Assembly (NCBI GenBank): GCA_018398585.1
Contig: JAGTTD010000009.1
Span: 12,405,193-12,469,192 of the forward strand
Direction of reading: 5' to 3'
From: Simmondsia chinensis
Lineage: Eukaryota; Streptophyta; Magnoliopsida; Caryophyllales; Simmondsiaceae
DNA: 64,000 nucleotides
Part shown: positions 13,176 through 23,415 of the stretch, one piece after another
Position numbering within the stretch: position 1 is the stretch's first letter
Layout: every line of letters starts with the position of its first letter
Notes under the pieces: model-generated
Told to the model about the DNA's origin: nothing
Database searches by the model: none
The model's input: the letters and a program-made list of their open reading frames with translations, nothing else
Made by a program: the position numbers and the translations under genes

Positions 13176-13795
13176 ACAAAAAGAGTTAATACCAAGTCAC
13201 GATTATCTAGGGTGCTCCATCTCCATGTATGGGCGTGTGCGCCCAAGATAACCTAATGATGACTGGTGTACCAGATGTATGAGGCTTTCAAACACAAAAA
13301 GAGTTAATACCAAGTCACAATTATCCGGAGTGCTCTATCTCCATGCATGGGCGTATGCACGCAAGATAATCTAAGGATGACTGGTGTACCAAATGGTTGA
13401 GGTTTTCAAACATAAAAGGGTTAATACCAAGTCACAATTATTCGAGGTGCTCCATCACGGTGCATGGGTGTGTGCACGCAAGATAATCTAAGGATGACTA
13501 GTGTACCAGTTGGTTGATAGGATAACTGCTGTACCAGTTGATTGAGGTTTTCAAACACAAAATGGTTAATACCAGGTCACGATAATTCGAAGTGCTCCAT
13601 CTCCATGCATGGGCTTGTGCACACAAGATAATTTAAGGATGACTGGTGTACCGAATGGTTAAGGTTTTCAAACACAAAAGGGTTAATATTAAGACACAAT
13701 TATCCGAGATGCTCCAACTCCATACAAGGGCGTGTACACGCAAGATAATCTAATGATGAGTGGCTTTCCAAACGGTGGAGTTTTCAAACAAATTC
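13176..13795 (+). repeat. Tandem repeat, five units of about 117 bp
   Basis: Units begin near 13183, 13301, 13418, 13564 and 13680, each with GTTAATACCAAGTCACA-like text, GTGCTCCATCTCCATGCATG and GATGACTGGTGTACC. Spacing is 118, 117, 146 and 116 bp; the 146-bp unit holds a short internal duplication of its GTACCAG segment. The array lies just 5' (in PMD sense) of the antisense ORF, between it and the 3' LTR. Position suggests a leader or regulatory repeat of the element; function is unknown. Confidence 0.85.
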
Positions 13796-14428
13796 TGATT
13801 ACGTGGTGGGACATAAAAAATTAATTTAAAAAAAAGTTTTTCTCTTGTTTTCAAGCTGGTATCTTAACTTTTACCCCTTTTAAAAATATTTTCAAAAAAA
13901 TCGAATTGATAAAAATTTTAAAAAAAAAATTTGATTTGAAATTTTCGGAAAAAAAAAAAGGAAGGGGAAATTCGGGAAAAAAAAAAAAGAACAAAAAATC
14001 ACTTTCTTTCTTTCTTTCACTCCTCACACGATTCTCTCTCTCTTCTCAAACACAGCCACTCCAAATCTCTCTCTACAAAGGCACTTCAAAAACTCTAAAA
14101 GTCCATCAAAGTTCATGCAAAAAAAAAAAAAACCGAAATTTGACAAGTCGAGAGCAACGAAGCTTTTAATGCTGAGAGATTTCAGGGGTAGTTGTACACT
14201 TGTGATTCGCCCGAGAATGGGATGACATCACCATAGAAGAAATCATCACCATAATCATAGTCAAAACATAATCAAATTTAAAATGCAAATCATCTATAGT
14301 GGCGGCAATAATCGAGCAGTCACAGAGAGACTAATAGCAGCATGATAGCAAGGTAAAAATCATGTTGCTCCCAACACTGTTGGTTTCCGAAACATGTTCA
14401 GGGATTGTGAGGCATTATTATTTTATAT

Positions 14429-14650
14429 CAACATACACAGTGGCCCAAGTGCTCTAGCCTAAACAAGGTATGGGAAAGTGAATGTACGCAACCTTTACCC
14501 TTCAGGGTATTACTCTTGAAGAGAGGCTATTTATGAGTGCCTCCAACACATAAGGGTGAGGAACCCATCTCGGTACTGCTCTCGCGCAAGCACGCTCAAC
14601 TTCAGAGTTCTAATAGGATCCAATGATAGCGTATTTGTACCCTCTTTGGT
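14429..14650 (-). mobile_element. SINE with 5S-rRNA-derived head and RTE-LINE-like tail, copy 1
   Basis: Read on the minus strand it starts with a 5S rRNA-like segment (about 14644-14560). This holds the pol III internal control regions in decayed form: TTGAGCGTGCTTGCGCGAGA (box A/IE region) and CGAGATGGGTTCC (box C region). It is followed by a body containing the reverse complement of TACCCTTCAGGGTATTAC and GAGAGGCTATTTATGAG, which matches the 3' UTR of the RTE LINE at 58545-58600. The insertion is flanked by TTATTATTTTATAT (14415-14428) and TTATTGTTTTATAT (14651-14664), a 14-bp target duplication with one difference. It sits inside the gypsy element near its 3' LTR, so it is younger than that element. 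Confidence 0.8.
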
Positions 14651-14664
14651 TTATTGTTTTATAT

Positions 14665-15402
14665 GTACAAGTAAAATCAAACAAATAAAAAATAAATAAA
14701 TAAAGTTACCGGTTCCAATTTCGATACTATTTATCGGGCTGGAACAGTGACCTTCAAGTCTTCTATAGGTATTTGGTCTACTTTAAAAAAAGGGGTTAAT
14801 CCTTGAGTTGAAATTGACTTGGAGGGATTATTTATGAGGAGTTTTGTTTTGAAAATCCAATCCATAACTAACTATATTAAAAAAATAATTTTGAATTCAA
14901 AATTGAAATTTAAAAAAAAAAAAAAAACCCTCAAAAATTAAAAGACTTTATTGAAATAAAAATTTTGTTTTGATTTATTTTGCAAAGTTTAAATTCAGAT
15001 TTAACAAACAAATCCAATCCATAACTAACTAGATTTTAAAAAAAAAAATTTAATTGGAATTTCAAAAAAAGAATCATAAAATAAAAGGCTTTATTGAAAT
15101 AAATAAAGATTTTGCTTATTTTGCAATGCTTAAATTCGGATTAAAAAAACAATCCAATCCATAACTAACGAAAAAAATTTTGAATTCAAAATTGAAATTT
15201 CAAAAAAAAAAAACCCTCAAAAAATAAAAGACTTTATTGAAATAAAGATCTTGTTTATTTTGCAAGGTTTAAATTCAAATAAATAAAAAAAAAATTCTGA
15301 AGCAAGAAGCTTGTCAAAAAAAAAAAAAAGGTTTTTACTTCAAGTCACGACATTAAGGTACAAAGTCGCACTCGTCCATCCTGACTTGAAGTGGGGGCAA
15401 TT
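14665..15402 (+). other. Gypsy 3' untranslated region with A-rich repeats
   Basis: No ORF. A motif of the form AATCCAATCCATAACTAACT followed by A-runs and TTTATTGAAATAAA recurs about four times (14858, 15010, 15150 and nearby), a degenerate repeat of roughly 140 bp. The polypurine tract before the 3' LTR closes the region. Confidence 0.6.
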
Positions 15403-16278
15403 TGTAGGCACTAAAATTTTATCATGTTTATAAAATTTAAATTGGGCCAAAGAAAAGTCTAAGTCCAAACGACTTCCAAGTCAAGCCCGAAACCGAACAT
15501 CTTTCAAATCGAAAAACTCAGGCCCAAAATGACTTCTAAGTCAAACCAGAATAAAATCACTCAACAACTTCAAAGTCAAAACTAAGCCCAAACGACTTCC
15601 GAATTGAAATAAAAAAACTTAAATGACTTCTAAGTCAAATCCGAAGACCTAATGGTTTTAAAGTCAAACTCAAAGAGGCAAATGACTCTCGGGTCAAACC
15701 CAAAGTCAAACTCTTAAATTCAAAGACGCCCAAGTCGAACCTAAAATGATAACTTCTGAGTCAAAGTCAAACCCACAAAATTTCAAGACTGATGTAAAAA
15801 AAACAAAAAAAAAGGCTTGTAAAATTTTTAAAGCAACTCTGGCCTGGTCTTATGAAGTAAATCACGTGGTCAAAATAAAGGCCCCTTTTTCTCTATAAAT
15901 AGGGGACCCTTGCTTCAAAGGATGGGGGATTCACAAATTTTTTAAGGAATAGAAAAACTCTCTCTTCATTCTCTCTCAAATTCCATCAACACCGATTTAT
16001 CCAAGAGGAGGTCGACAAAGCATAACAAGTTTGTGCCCGATTCCCTCAAAGTTCAGTTCTTGCATTAGGATAAAACATCGTGCCCTAAATCAAAAATCCA
16101 AGTTGATCGTCGACAAATCCAACCACTAACCAAGTTCAATAATTGCGGAGATTGAATCAAAGGACATTCGTTCATCCTACTTTTTAAAGCATATTATAGA
16201 GATTGTACCCACAAATATCAATACAATTCTATAATTGTAATTTTGGTTTATATTTTTGATTCGAAATCGGTGTCCACA
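15403..16278 (+). repeat. 3' LTR of the Tat-like gypsy element
   Basis: It begins TGTAGGCACTAAAATTT, ends GTGTCCACA, and matches the 5' LTR at 2685-3529. It has its own TATA motif (CTATAAATAGGGGACC at about 15893). Relative to the 5' copy it carries an extra segment around 15720-15770 and many point differences, so the insertion is old. Confidence 0.9.
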
Positions 16279-17094
16279 GTGTTCATTTATTTCTTATAAG
16301 TTTAATTATAGTAATTTAGTTTCTATATAAGTAAAATTGTTTCAATCAAATCCAACATTAAAATTCTTGTTAATTACTAGCTAAAAATGTTAATTAATAC
16401 TTGTATAGGTGTCATCCACAAGAAGGGAGTATTTCAAAATTTTTCGATGTTTATATAGGGTGTACGTCTTCTTTACTTTGAGCAAAAAATTAAAATTAAT
16501 TGAAACAAATTCAATTGTAAGAGAACTAAATTGATATGATTAAAATTAGAAGGACTAAATTGACATAATAAGTAAGACACAAAGGATTCCCAGCATAAAT
16601 AACAAATAACAAGGATTAATGACACAACTAAAGCTAGAAGGACTCAATTGGTACAATAAATAAAGTACAAAGATTAATAAGATAAATAATAAATTATTAG
16701 ATTATAAATAATAATATTAAATTAATTATTTTTTTATAAGTAATAAACTCGTGAATGGCACTAGACCAGTTAATAATGGTGTGATTAAAAATTCAGTCAT
16801 CAACGAAATTAATAAAATAGACAGATGGATAAACCTTTGACGTACCTAACCTTTTAAACATCCAATTTAATTTTAGTAATATATTAAATTATTATTAACT
16901 TATAAAAATAATATTAAAATAATTTATATTTTGTAAGCAGATAAAAATACCAATATTTTCTAAAATGGTTTAGGCAGCATTTTTATATGACAAATACTTT
17001 AGACTCTAGATTTAGATATTCAACTCATCTCGTGGTGTACAAAAAATAACTAGCTTTAAAAAGTAGTTATAATAATGTACGATAACAACTTTTA
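16279..17094. other. AT-rich intergenic stretch
   Basis: No ORF, RNA gene or element end is supported. Short repeats of AGAAGGACTAAATTGAC/AGAAGGACTCAATTGG type occur at about 16547 and 16633. Confidence 0.6.
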
Positions 17095-17534
17095 TGTTTT
17101 AAAACTATAAAAATATTATATTCTATACGATGATAATAAAAAAATAAATCTAAATATACTTAGAAAAAATAACAAATATTTTATATCAGAACGAGAAAAT
17201 TTTATTTAATTTTCTTTTCTCTCTTTCTCATTTTTCTTTCCCTTCTCTTTCTTTCTTTTCTTTCTCCTTTTTTTTTCTTTCTTTTTCTTGTATTTTTTTA
17301 CTGCTGGGCATATGTATATATAGTGAGAAGGGGGGGGGGGGGGGGGGGGGGGGGGGTGGATGAGTCACGGGTTACATTTGTGACACTTATCACATTTTGC
17401 TTGTATACCCATTTATATATATATATATATATACATAAATAGGTATTTTATATAATTTTAATTTTCTATAATATTTAATAATATCCAAACTCGACTCTAA
17501 AATTTGTACCCGAAAATATCCAATATTTACAACA
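17095..17534 (-). repeat. 3' LTR of copia A, with G27 tract
   Basis: Plus-strand termini TGTTTTAAAAC and TTTACAACA. It contains CTTT-rich sequence and a run of 27 G at 17330-17356, where the partner LTR has only about seven G. Matching LTR: 22159-22599. Confidence 0.9.
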
Positions 17535-17711
17535 CTTCCCCTTTGGATAATTTTCGTTATAACGGGACATAGTGTCCAAGCTAAAAACGCCTGCCTCGTT
17601 AAAAACCTTGCCAGGAAAACTCAGTGGGAAAAACTATAGTGAAGGGAAAAAGAGTACAACTCATATTTAACTCCCCCTCATGAGAACATATTAGTTAGGG
17701 GCGTTTCAGAG

Positions 17712-18610
17712 TCAACGCATACCAACCTTATGAACTAATTTCTCAAATGTTGTTGTTGGCAATGCTTTCGTGAACAGATCTACTAGGTTCTCACTTGAGC
17801 AAACTTGTTGAACATCTATTTCACCCATCTTCTGAAGCTCGTGTGTAAAGAAGAACTTCGGTGAGATATGTTTAGTTCTATCTCCTTTTTTCAAATATGT
17901 GTGGGACATAACACTCTTGAAAGTGTATATTGTCCGAGTTATATACGCTTCTTGAACTGCCTCGTTAAAAAACCTTTTGCTAGGAAAAAAATCCAGTGGG
18001 AAAAACCATAGTAGAGGAAAAAAAGTGCAGTGCGTAATTAACTCCTCTTCAGGGGGCACATTAATCAAGGATGTTTCGGAGTTGGAAAAATGCCAATCTT
18101 GTGCCAATTTCTTGAAAGTTTGTATTAGATGCTTTCTTAAATAACTCTTCCAGGTTTTTGAGCGAACATTTATTTCATCTTTTTTCAAGAAGCTTGAGAG
18201 TAAGAACTTCTTTGAAGTGCACTGGTTCTATGAACTCTCTTTTACTTGAACAATCCAGACTTATCTTCATGTGGTACTATCGGACTCCCCCTGATCATTG
18301 GAAGCTTAAAATATGTAGGATCAAGGGTATTGATATAACCCCAATCTCTACTTGCTCATAAAGCGCAAGTGTCTCAATAATAGCTGCAATTGTTAGTAGA
18401 TTGCCAAAACATAATAATATAGCTATATATAAAAAAAATGGCATATACTTGTCACTTACCTTGTGTGCTTCAAATAAATAACCAGTACTTGCATACAAAA
18501 TCAATTGCAAGTTTAACATAATATTATAATGTATGTTGGCTGATCCATCTAGATAAATATTTAACCACACATCACATACTAGTGACAAGTTGACCAAAGA
18601 GGTCACACCT
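17712..18610 (-). pseudogene. Copia A RNase H with duplicated 3' module
   Basis: The RNase H C-terminus is clear: RTKHISPKFFFTHELQKMGE then VQQVCSSENLVDLFTKALPT. Further upstream, 18600-18300 gives a broken segment matching the earlier RNase H (YASTGYLFEAHKVSD, ALYEQVEIGVI). Between them, 17950-18300 repeats the 3' module found at 17574-17950: a second copy of the RNase H tail plus the untranslated GTTTTTCCCACTGG...AACGAG segment. Element B carries the same duplication. RNase H would remove template RNA; the gene is dead. Confidence 0.8.
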
Positions 18611-19990
18611 GGTTGTGCGACAGCTATATCAATATGTCACTTATACTAAGGTATGGTGGGGTCAAGAATTTATTCATTACCTCATTGAGAACCAGAAAAG
18701 GTCAAAATTGAGGCACTTAACAACATAATGAAATACTCAAATACCGTACCGGTATGAGTTGACCAATAGAGTAAAACTCTATCATATTAGTGCTCGATCT
18801 TCAGGTCGAGACAAAATCTTTCCTTTTCCGAGATCCTCAATCTTGAGTTCTCAGTTTAGGTGTGTAACAGCCTTTTTAAGCTCTTCAGAAGTGATGATGA
18901 TATTAACATATCTCTCTTTCAGTAGATACGTACCGCGGTGTTGAACTACATACTTCTGGCATGTTTGATCCTTCGGGAACTTTCATATCATCGTACAAAT
19001 AAGCTATTACCAATATATATACGAAGCATATAGAGACTAACAGATCAATTGCATCCATTTCTTATATGTATGTCCCATCAATTTATGGATTCTATGATAA
19101 ACCTTGGGCTACAAATTGTGCTTTTACCACCTCATTATTTTTGCACCAACATTCACATGTAGCATATAGGTTTTATTCTTTAGGCATTTGGACTTCAGGT
19201 CCAAAAATTCAGCTTGAATTGCATCTTTCTATTTGAGTCAATCATTTCTTTGTAGGCATTCTTGAACAAACACTAGTCCAAGATTTTTAATTTCTTTGAT
19301 CAGAGAGTAGCTACTATACATTCAAACATCTGATGAATTTCGGTTCCATAATATCCCATATTTCATAGAGATCTCTTTATCATAATTTCAATAACTTGAC
19401 TACTTCAATAGTCTCAGTTTCACGTAGTTTCGGGTACCTGATAATCTTGAGGGATTTTCATTATTATCTCTGCAGAGCTTTCCTCCTCAAGAGCTTCATA
19501 ATAGAGGGATCAATCTTTGTTATTGCTCCTTTTTTCATATTCAAATCTTCGGAAGCGATACATTTACCACGCTTCTGGCATGCAGTGGATGCATTAGAAT
19601 ATCACTCGACCGGGATATTAATTCGAGCAGGAGCATATATAGTGGGGACATTATTTGGTCACCCTCTTTCCATTAGTGATTATATCTGTAAATTCGCTTG
19701 TAATAATTTACAAGTGAACAATTCTTCGAACTTCTGGTTCGATGACACATTCCACATAAATTCTCATTTTCTAATTTTCGTATTTCTCCCCCTGATTCTG
19801 GAAACCCTGTTTTGTCAAATTGACAATCAGCAAACTATGCTGTAAAATGTTTCCAGTTAATATCTCCATATATTTTATCATAAATTTCAAGTCCCATTAT
19901 TTAGAGCCATCTTTTCTCATTGAGGTGGAATAATTGGGACATATAATATATAATCAAATTTATAGATGGGATATATATCTGGACCTTATC
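18611..19990 (-). pseudogene. Copia A IN-RT linker and RT, heavily decayed
   Basis: The minus strand from about 19850 gives, across frameshifts, FADCHFDKTGFPESGGE and ITNGKRVTK, the linker between integrase and RT in this copia group. RT blocks further down (19500-18650) are too broken to quote with confidence. The assignment rests on position between clear integrase and RNase H parts and on parallel sequence in element B. Confidence 0.6.
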
Positions 19991-20484
19991 AGAGACAAGT
20001 TATATTGGGGAGATCCATAATTAGTGCTGCAACATGTATTATAACATGTACCCATGTAAAATTTGGCAATACTAGTAATGGTTTAGCTATTCGCTGCAGA
20101 CCTTTAATCAGAAAATCTGTAAGACCATTATATGTCTGTACGTGAGCTATGTGGCGATTCATCCCATACAATAATCATTAAATTATTGAGATATAATTTC
20201 TCCTGCAATATCATACAATCTACGACTTGAGCTTATAGTCGGATCATTTATGCAAGGAGTTTCTCAAATGCCACATCACAAGTGTATTTTCCACACTCAC
20301 GGATCCAACGGGTAGAGGCCTCTATTAGTATCATACCAAATTGGTCCACGTGATAAAATGATCGGCCCACATATGTCCCATTTAGTATTCTTCCAGACAC
20401 ATGGGACTCAAACTCAATTTCAACTGAGTATGACATAGTAATAACTTTTTCCTTTAGCAGCACAGGCAGCACATGAAATCTCAT
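19989..20484 (-). pseudogene. Copia A integrase core fragments
   Basis: Pieces of the integrase catalytic core appear: FGMILIEASTRWIRECG (normally 'FMVLIDASTRW', so the first catalytic Asp reads Glu) and, at 20171-19989, HIAHVQTYNGLTDFLIKGLQ, which is the block that normally carries the third catalytic residue ('TQNGLAESLIKRLQ'; here the Glu reads Asp). Stops and frameshifts separate them. Confidence 0.75.
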
Positions 20485-21010
20485 CAGGAGAAAGGATCTT
20501 CGGGTTCTTTAATAAGTTCCCATGAGAACTTTCAATAATTTTTCTCATCATCATTACACCTGGATAGCCCAACCGGTCATGCCATAGGGTGAACGTTTTA
20601 CAATCAGTTAACTTCTGGTTAACCAATGTATTTGATTCAATCGGGTTTATGTAAGTATAATATAACCCAGAAGAAAGTGCTGACAATTTTTTTATTATTT
20701 TCTTTCTTCTTGAAGTAAGCGGTGTGATATAAAGATATTCTTTATCGCCCTCATTAATTGTCTCAATATAATAACCATTGCGACGAATATCTCGAAACTT
20801 GATCAAGTTTCTCTGTGATCTACTGGAAAACAGAGCATCGCTTATGTTTGGTTTCGTCTCTTCATGGAGCATAACATGTGCTCTTCCTGAGCCTTCAACC
20901 AAATTTGAAACACTCGATATAAGAATCTTCTATTTCTTTGATGGGTGCGAGAATTTCAACAATTCTCTTAACTATATTTATACCCGGATGACTCAAATAG
21001 TCATGTCATA
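20420..21010 (-). pseudogene. Copia A protease end and GAG-pre-integrase domain
   Basis: The 160-codon frame 20902-20420 includes SRSQRNLIKFRDIRRNGYYI and KTFTLWHDRLGYPGVMMMRK, then DEISCAACAAKGK. The last two are the GAG_pre-integrase zinc-binding region (His and CxxC). Element B has the same frame at 33176-32685. Confidence 0.85.
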
Positions 21011-21364
21011 AAATACTATCTTTCGGGTATGTTAACTCTGGTTAACTATCCCGACGGATATCTCAAAATTAAATATTATTTCTTCAGGAAATATGATATA
21101 TGCTCTTCCAAAGCCATTAAATATCAAATAGATTGGCTGAGAAATATAGCCATATAAATAACTTATAATAAGTAGGTGGCATAGCCTATCATATGAACAA
21201 CAAATAATAAATAGGCAGCATAGCCGACCATATAAATAACAGATAATAAATAGGCGGCGTAGCCGACCATATAAATAATGAACGAGTAATAAAAATTAGG
21301 CGGTTTAACCAGCCATGAATATGCAAAGTAGAAAATACTAAAAACTAAAGTTTTTCTTTTTCCT

Positions 21365-22130
21365 TCATCTCTTCGTCATCAGTGGACTTCTTAAATTTTG
21401 GTCCACTCTAGGTACCAAGTACCAGTTATTATGACCGCGGCTATAACCTCGTCCGCGGCCCTGACCACATCCACGTTTACGACCTCGACCATGTTCATGC
21501 TGGTCATATGCCGAAGCATTCATTTCAAGGAATGGTTCAAACCCAGTTAGTCGTGTCTGATGACTTTTCATGAACAATTCTTGCTTTGTTTAGCAACGAG
21601 GAGACAAATATCAAATATGAGTATTTTTTAAATTCTCGTTCTCGATATTGCGACTGCAGGAGCATATTCGAGATATGAAAAGTAGAGAATATTTTTTCTA
21701 CATATCCTCCTCGGTAACATTTTCACCGCATAATTGCAGTTGGGAGGTAATACTCAATACTACAGAGTTATACTCGCTTATAGTTTTAAAATTCTGCAAC
21801 CGCAGGTGAATTCATTCATTGCGAGCTTTAAGGGATCACATAATTTGGTGATCAAACCTCCCCTTTAAATCCAGTCAAAGGACATTCGGGTCCTTCACTA
21901 TAATATACTCAGCTTTTAATCTTTTCGGGATATGATGCCTGAGAAATATCATTGCTTTTGACGCAATCCTGCAGGGATGCGCTATTACCCCTTTTAACTG
22001 TCTGAGATTCACAACATCAGGGTGAATATCATAATCAAGGGTCTAAGGCAAGCAATAAACTCAATATTAATAAAATTATAAATTACAAAGATTAGGAAAG
22101 GTAAACTTACCTCAAGCTTATATAATCTTT
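21365..22130 (-). pseudogene. Copia A gag
   Basis: The C-terminal gag frame 21577-21365 reads MKSHQTRLTGFEPFLEMNAS and then an Arg/Gly-rich nucleic-acid-binding tail (GRGRKRGCGQGRGRGYSRGH). The N-terminal part up to the primer site at about 22150 is broken by stops. It is the UBN2-type gag of this copia group. Confidence 0.75.
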
Positions 22131-22158
22131 GTCTGGGTAGAGACTCGTGCTGATAACG

Positions 22159-22466
22159 TGTTATAAAACTATAGAGATATTATACTCTATAGGATGGTAA
22201 TAAAAAAATAAACCCAAATATACTTAAAAAAATAGCAAGCATTTTATATCAAAATAAAAAATTTTATTTAATTTTCTTTTCTCTCTCTTTCTCGTTTTTC
22301 TTTCCCTTCTCTTTCTTTCTTTCTTTCTTTCTTTCTCTCTCCTTTTTTTTCTTTCTTTGTCTTGTATTTTTCTACTACTAGGCATATGTATGTATAGGAA
22401 AAGGGGGGGTGGATGAGTCATGGGTTACATTTGTGACACTCGTCACATTTTGCTTGTATGCTCATT

Positions 22467-22498
<32 letters not shown>

Positions 22499-22599
22499 TA
22501 AATAGATATTTTGCATAATTTTTAATTTTCTATAATATTTAATAATATCCAAACTTGACTCTAAAATTTGTACCAAAAAAATATCCAATATTTACAATA
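22159..22599 (-). repeat. 5' LTR of copia A
   Basis: Plus-strand start TGTTATAAAACTATAGAG, end TTTACAATA. It matches 17095-17534, but the G tract is only about seven long (22404-22410). The primer site follows on the minus strand. Confidence 0.9.
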
Positions 22600-22822
22600 T
22601 TTTAGAATTTATAACTTCCTATTATCCTAGTAACTAGTTTTTTTTCCCGTGCGATGCACTGGCAGTATGTACGTTGTACATATTTTTTTAATCGATGAAA
22701 ATTTGCATTGATCCAAAGAAATGAAATTTAAACAAAATTCGCACTGTATTAAGTATGAAGCACATTTAAGACTTAAACTCCCAAAATTATATATATATGT
22801 GTGTGTGTATATGTATATATAT

Positions 22823-22902
22823 ACAACAACAACAACAATAACATTCCAAATGCCTCAAGGGCTCCAACAAAAGTGGGTTCTGGGGGGGTTGATGTATGCA
22901 GC
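22823..22902 (-). mobile_element. SINE/RTE tail fragment, split by the hAT (left part)
   Basis: Starts with the ACAACAACAACAACAATAAC tail, then TGCCTCAAGGGCTCC and GGGTTGATGTATGCAGC. It continues at 26159-26212 (CTTCCCTCTTCGGGGTG... CTGAAGAGAGGCTGTTTCC). Read on the minus strand this is the shared 3' end of the RTE LINE and the 5S-headed SINEs. It cannot be decided which of the two it is, because the head is missing. Confidence 0.8.
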
Positions 22903-23415
22903 TAGCGGTGGCCATGGGCCAGGTCGGGCCGGGCCTGGGCCTGGGCCCGGCAGGCCCGGCCCTGTAGCGGGTCGGGCACGGCCCGAGGGCCTCCAAGGCC
23001 GGGACCGGCCCGGGACCAGGCCCGGGCACGCTACAGTGCGGGCGGGCAGGCCCGGCCTTTTTAACTAAATTAAAAAAAAATTAAAAAATACATAGTCGTT
23101 TTGTACTAAAATTATTGTAATTCATTGATAAATAATATGAGATACAAATATATTTTTTTCCATGTATACATGATCAAAAAAAATAATACTAAATATATAT
23201 AATAAATAAAATATAATATAGAATAAGTAATTATCAAAAAAATATCAGTAAATAAATAACGTATCAAATACAAATACAAAGTTGGGGCCTAATATTTAAA
23301 AATACAAATTTATTTATCAAAAAATATAAAGTTTGACATATGGAGTGTGCGGTCATCTTTTGACGTAAATATTTGAAAGTAAATAATTAACGTACAAAAG
23401 TCTTGAATCTTGATA

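Larger units (their letters stand above)
2685..16278 (+). mobile_element. Ty3/gypsy LTR retrotransposon, Tat/Ogre-like, defective
   Basis: Two long LTRs of about 845 and 876 bp bound a plus-strand element with gag, aspartic protease, RT and part of RNase H in gypsy order. Integrase is reduced to its C-terminal end, and an antisense plant-mobile-domain ORF lies in the 3' part, a layout known for some Tat-lineage elements. A primer-site-like sequence (TTTGGCACGCTCGGTGG) follows the 5' LTR at 3532. A purine tract (TGAAGTGGGGGCAA, about 15387-15400) precedes the 3' LTR. All ORFs carry stops or frameshifts. The flanks TACTT (2680-2684) and GTGTT (16279-16283) do not match, so the target duplication is lost or the ends have been altered. 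A 5S-headed SINE later entered at 14429. Confidence 0.85.
17095..22599 (-). mobile_element. Ty1/copia retrotransposon A (full length, decayed)
   Basis: LTRs of about 440 bp at 17095-17534 and 22159-22599 enclose a minus-strand copia element in the order gag, protease, integrase, RT, RNase H. Perfect 5-bp target duplications TTTTA lie at 17090-17094 and 22600-22604. Next to the 5' LTR (minus strand) is CGTTATCAGCACGAG, the primer site used by a known group of plant copia elements. A purine tract (AAAGGGGAAG) precedes the 3' LTR. Every coding domain carries multiple stops. The element is the same family as B (29413-40639). Confidence 0.92.

Noticed and set aside
13150..13800. CRISPR-like array
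   Set aside because: Units are contiguous 117-bp tandem repeats without unique spacers, in a plant retrotransposon.
16279..16283. Target duplication for the gypsy element
   Set aside because: GTGTT does not match TACTT on the other side; no shifted match convincingly fits.
22787..23068. Gly/Pro/Arg-rich frames on both strands
   Set aside because: They read the GGGCC subterminal repeats of the hAT element.
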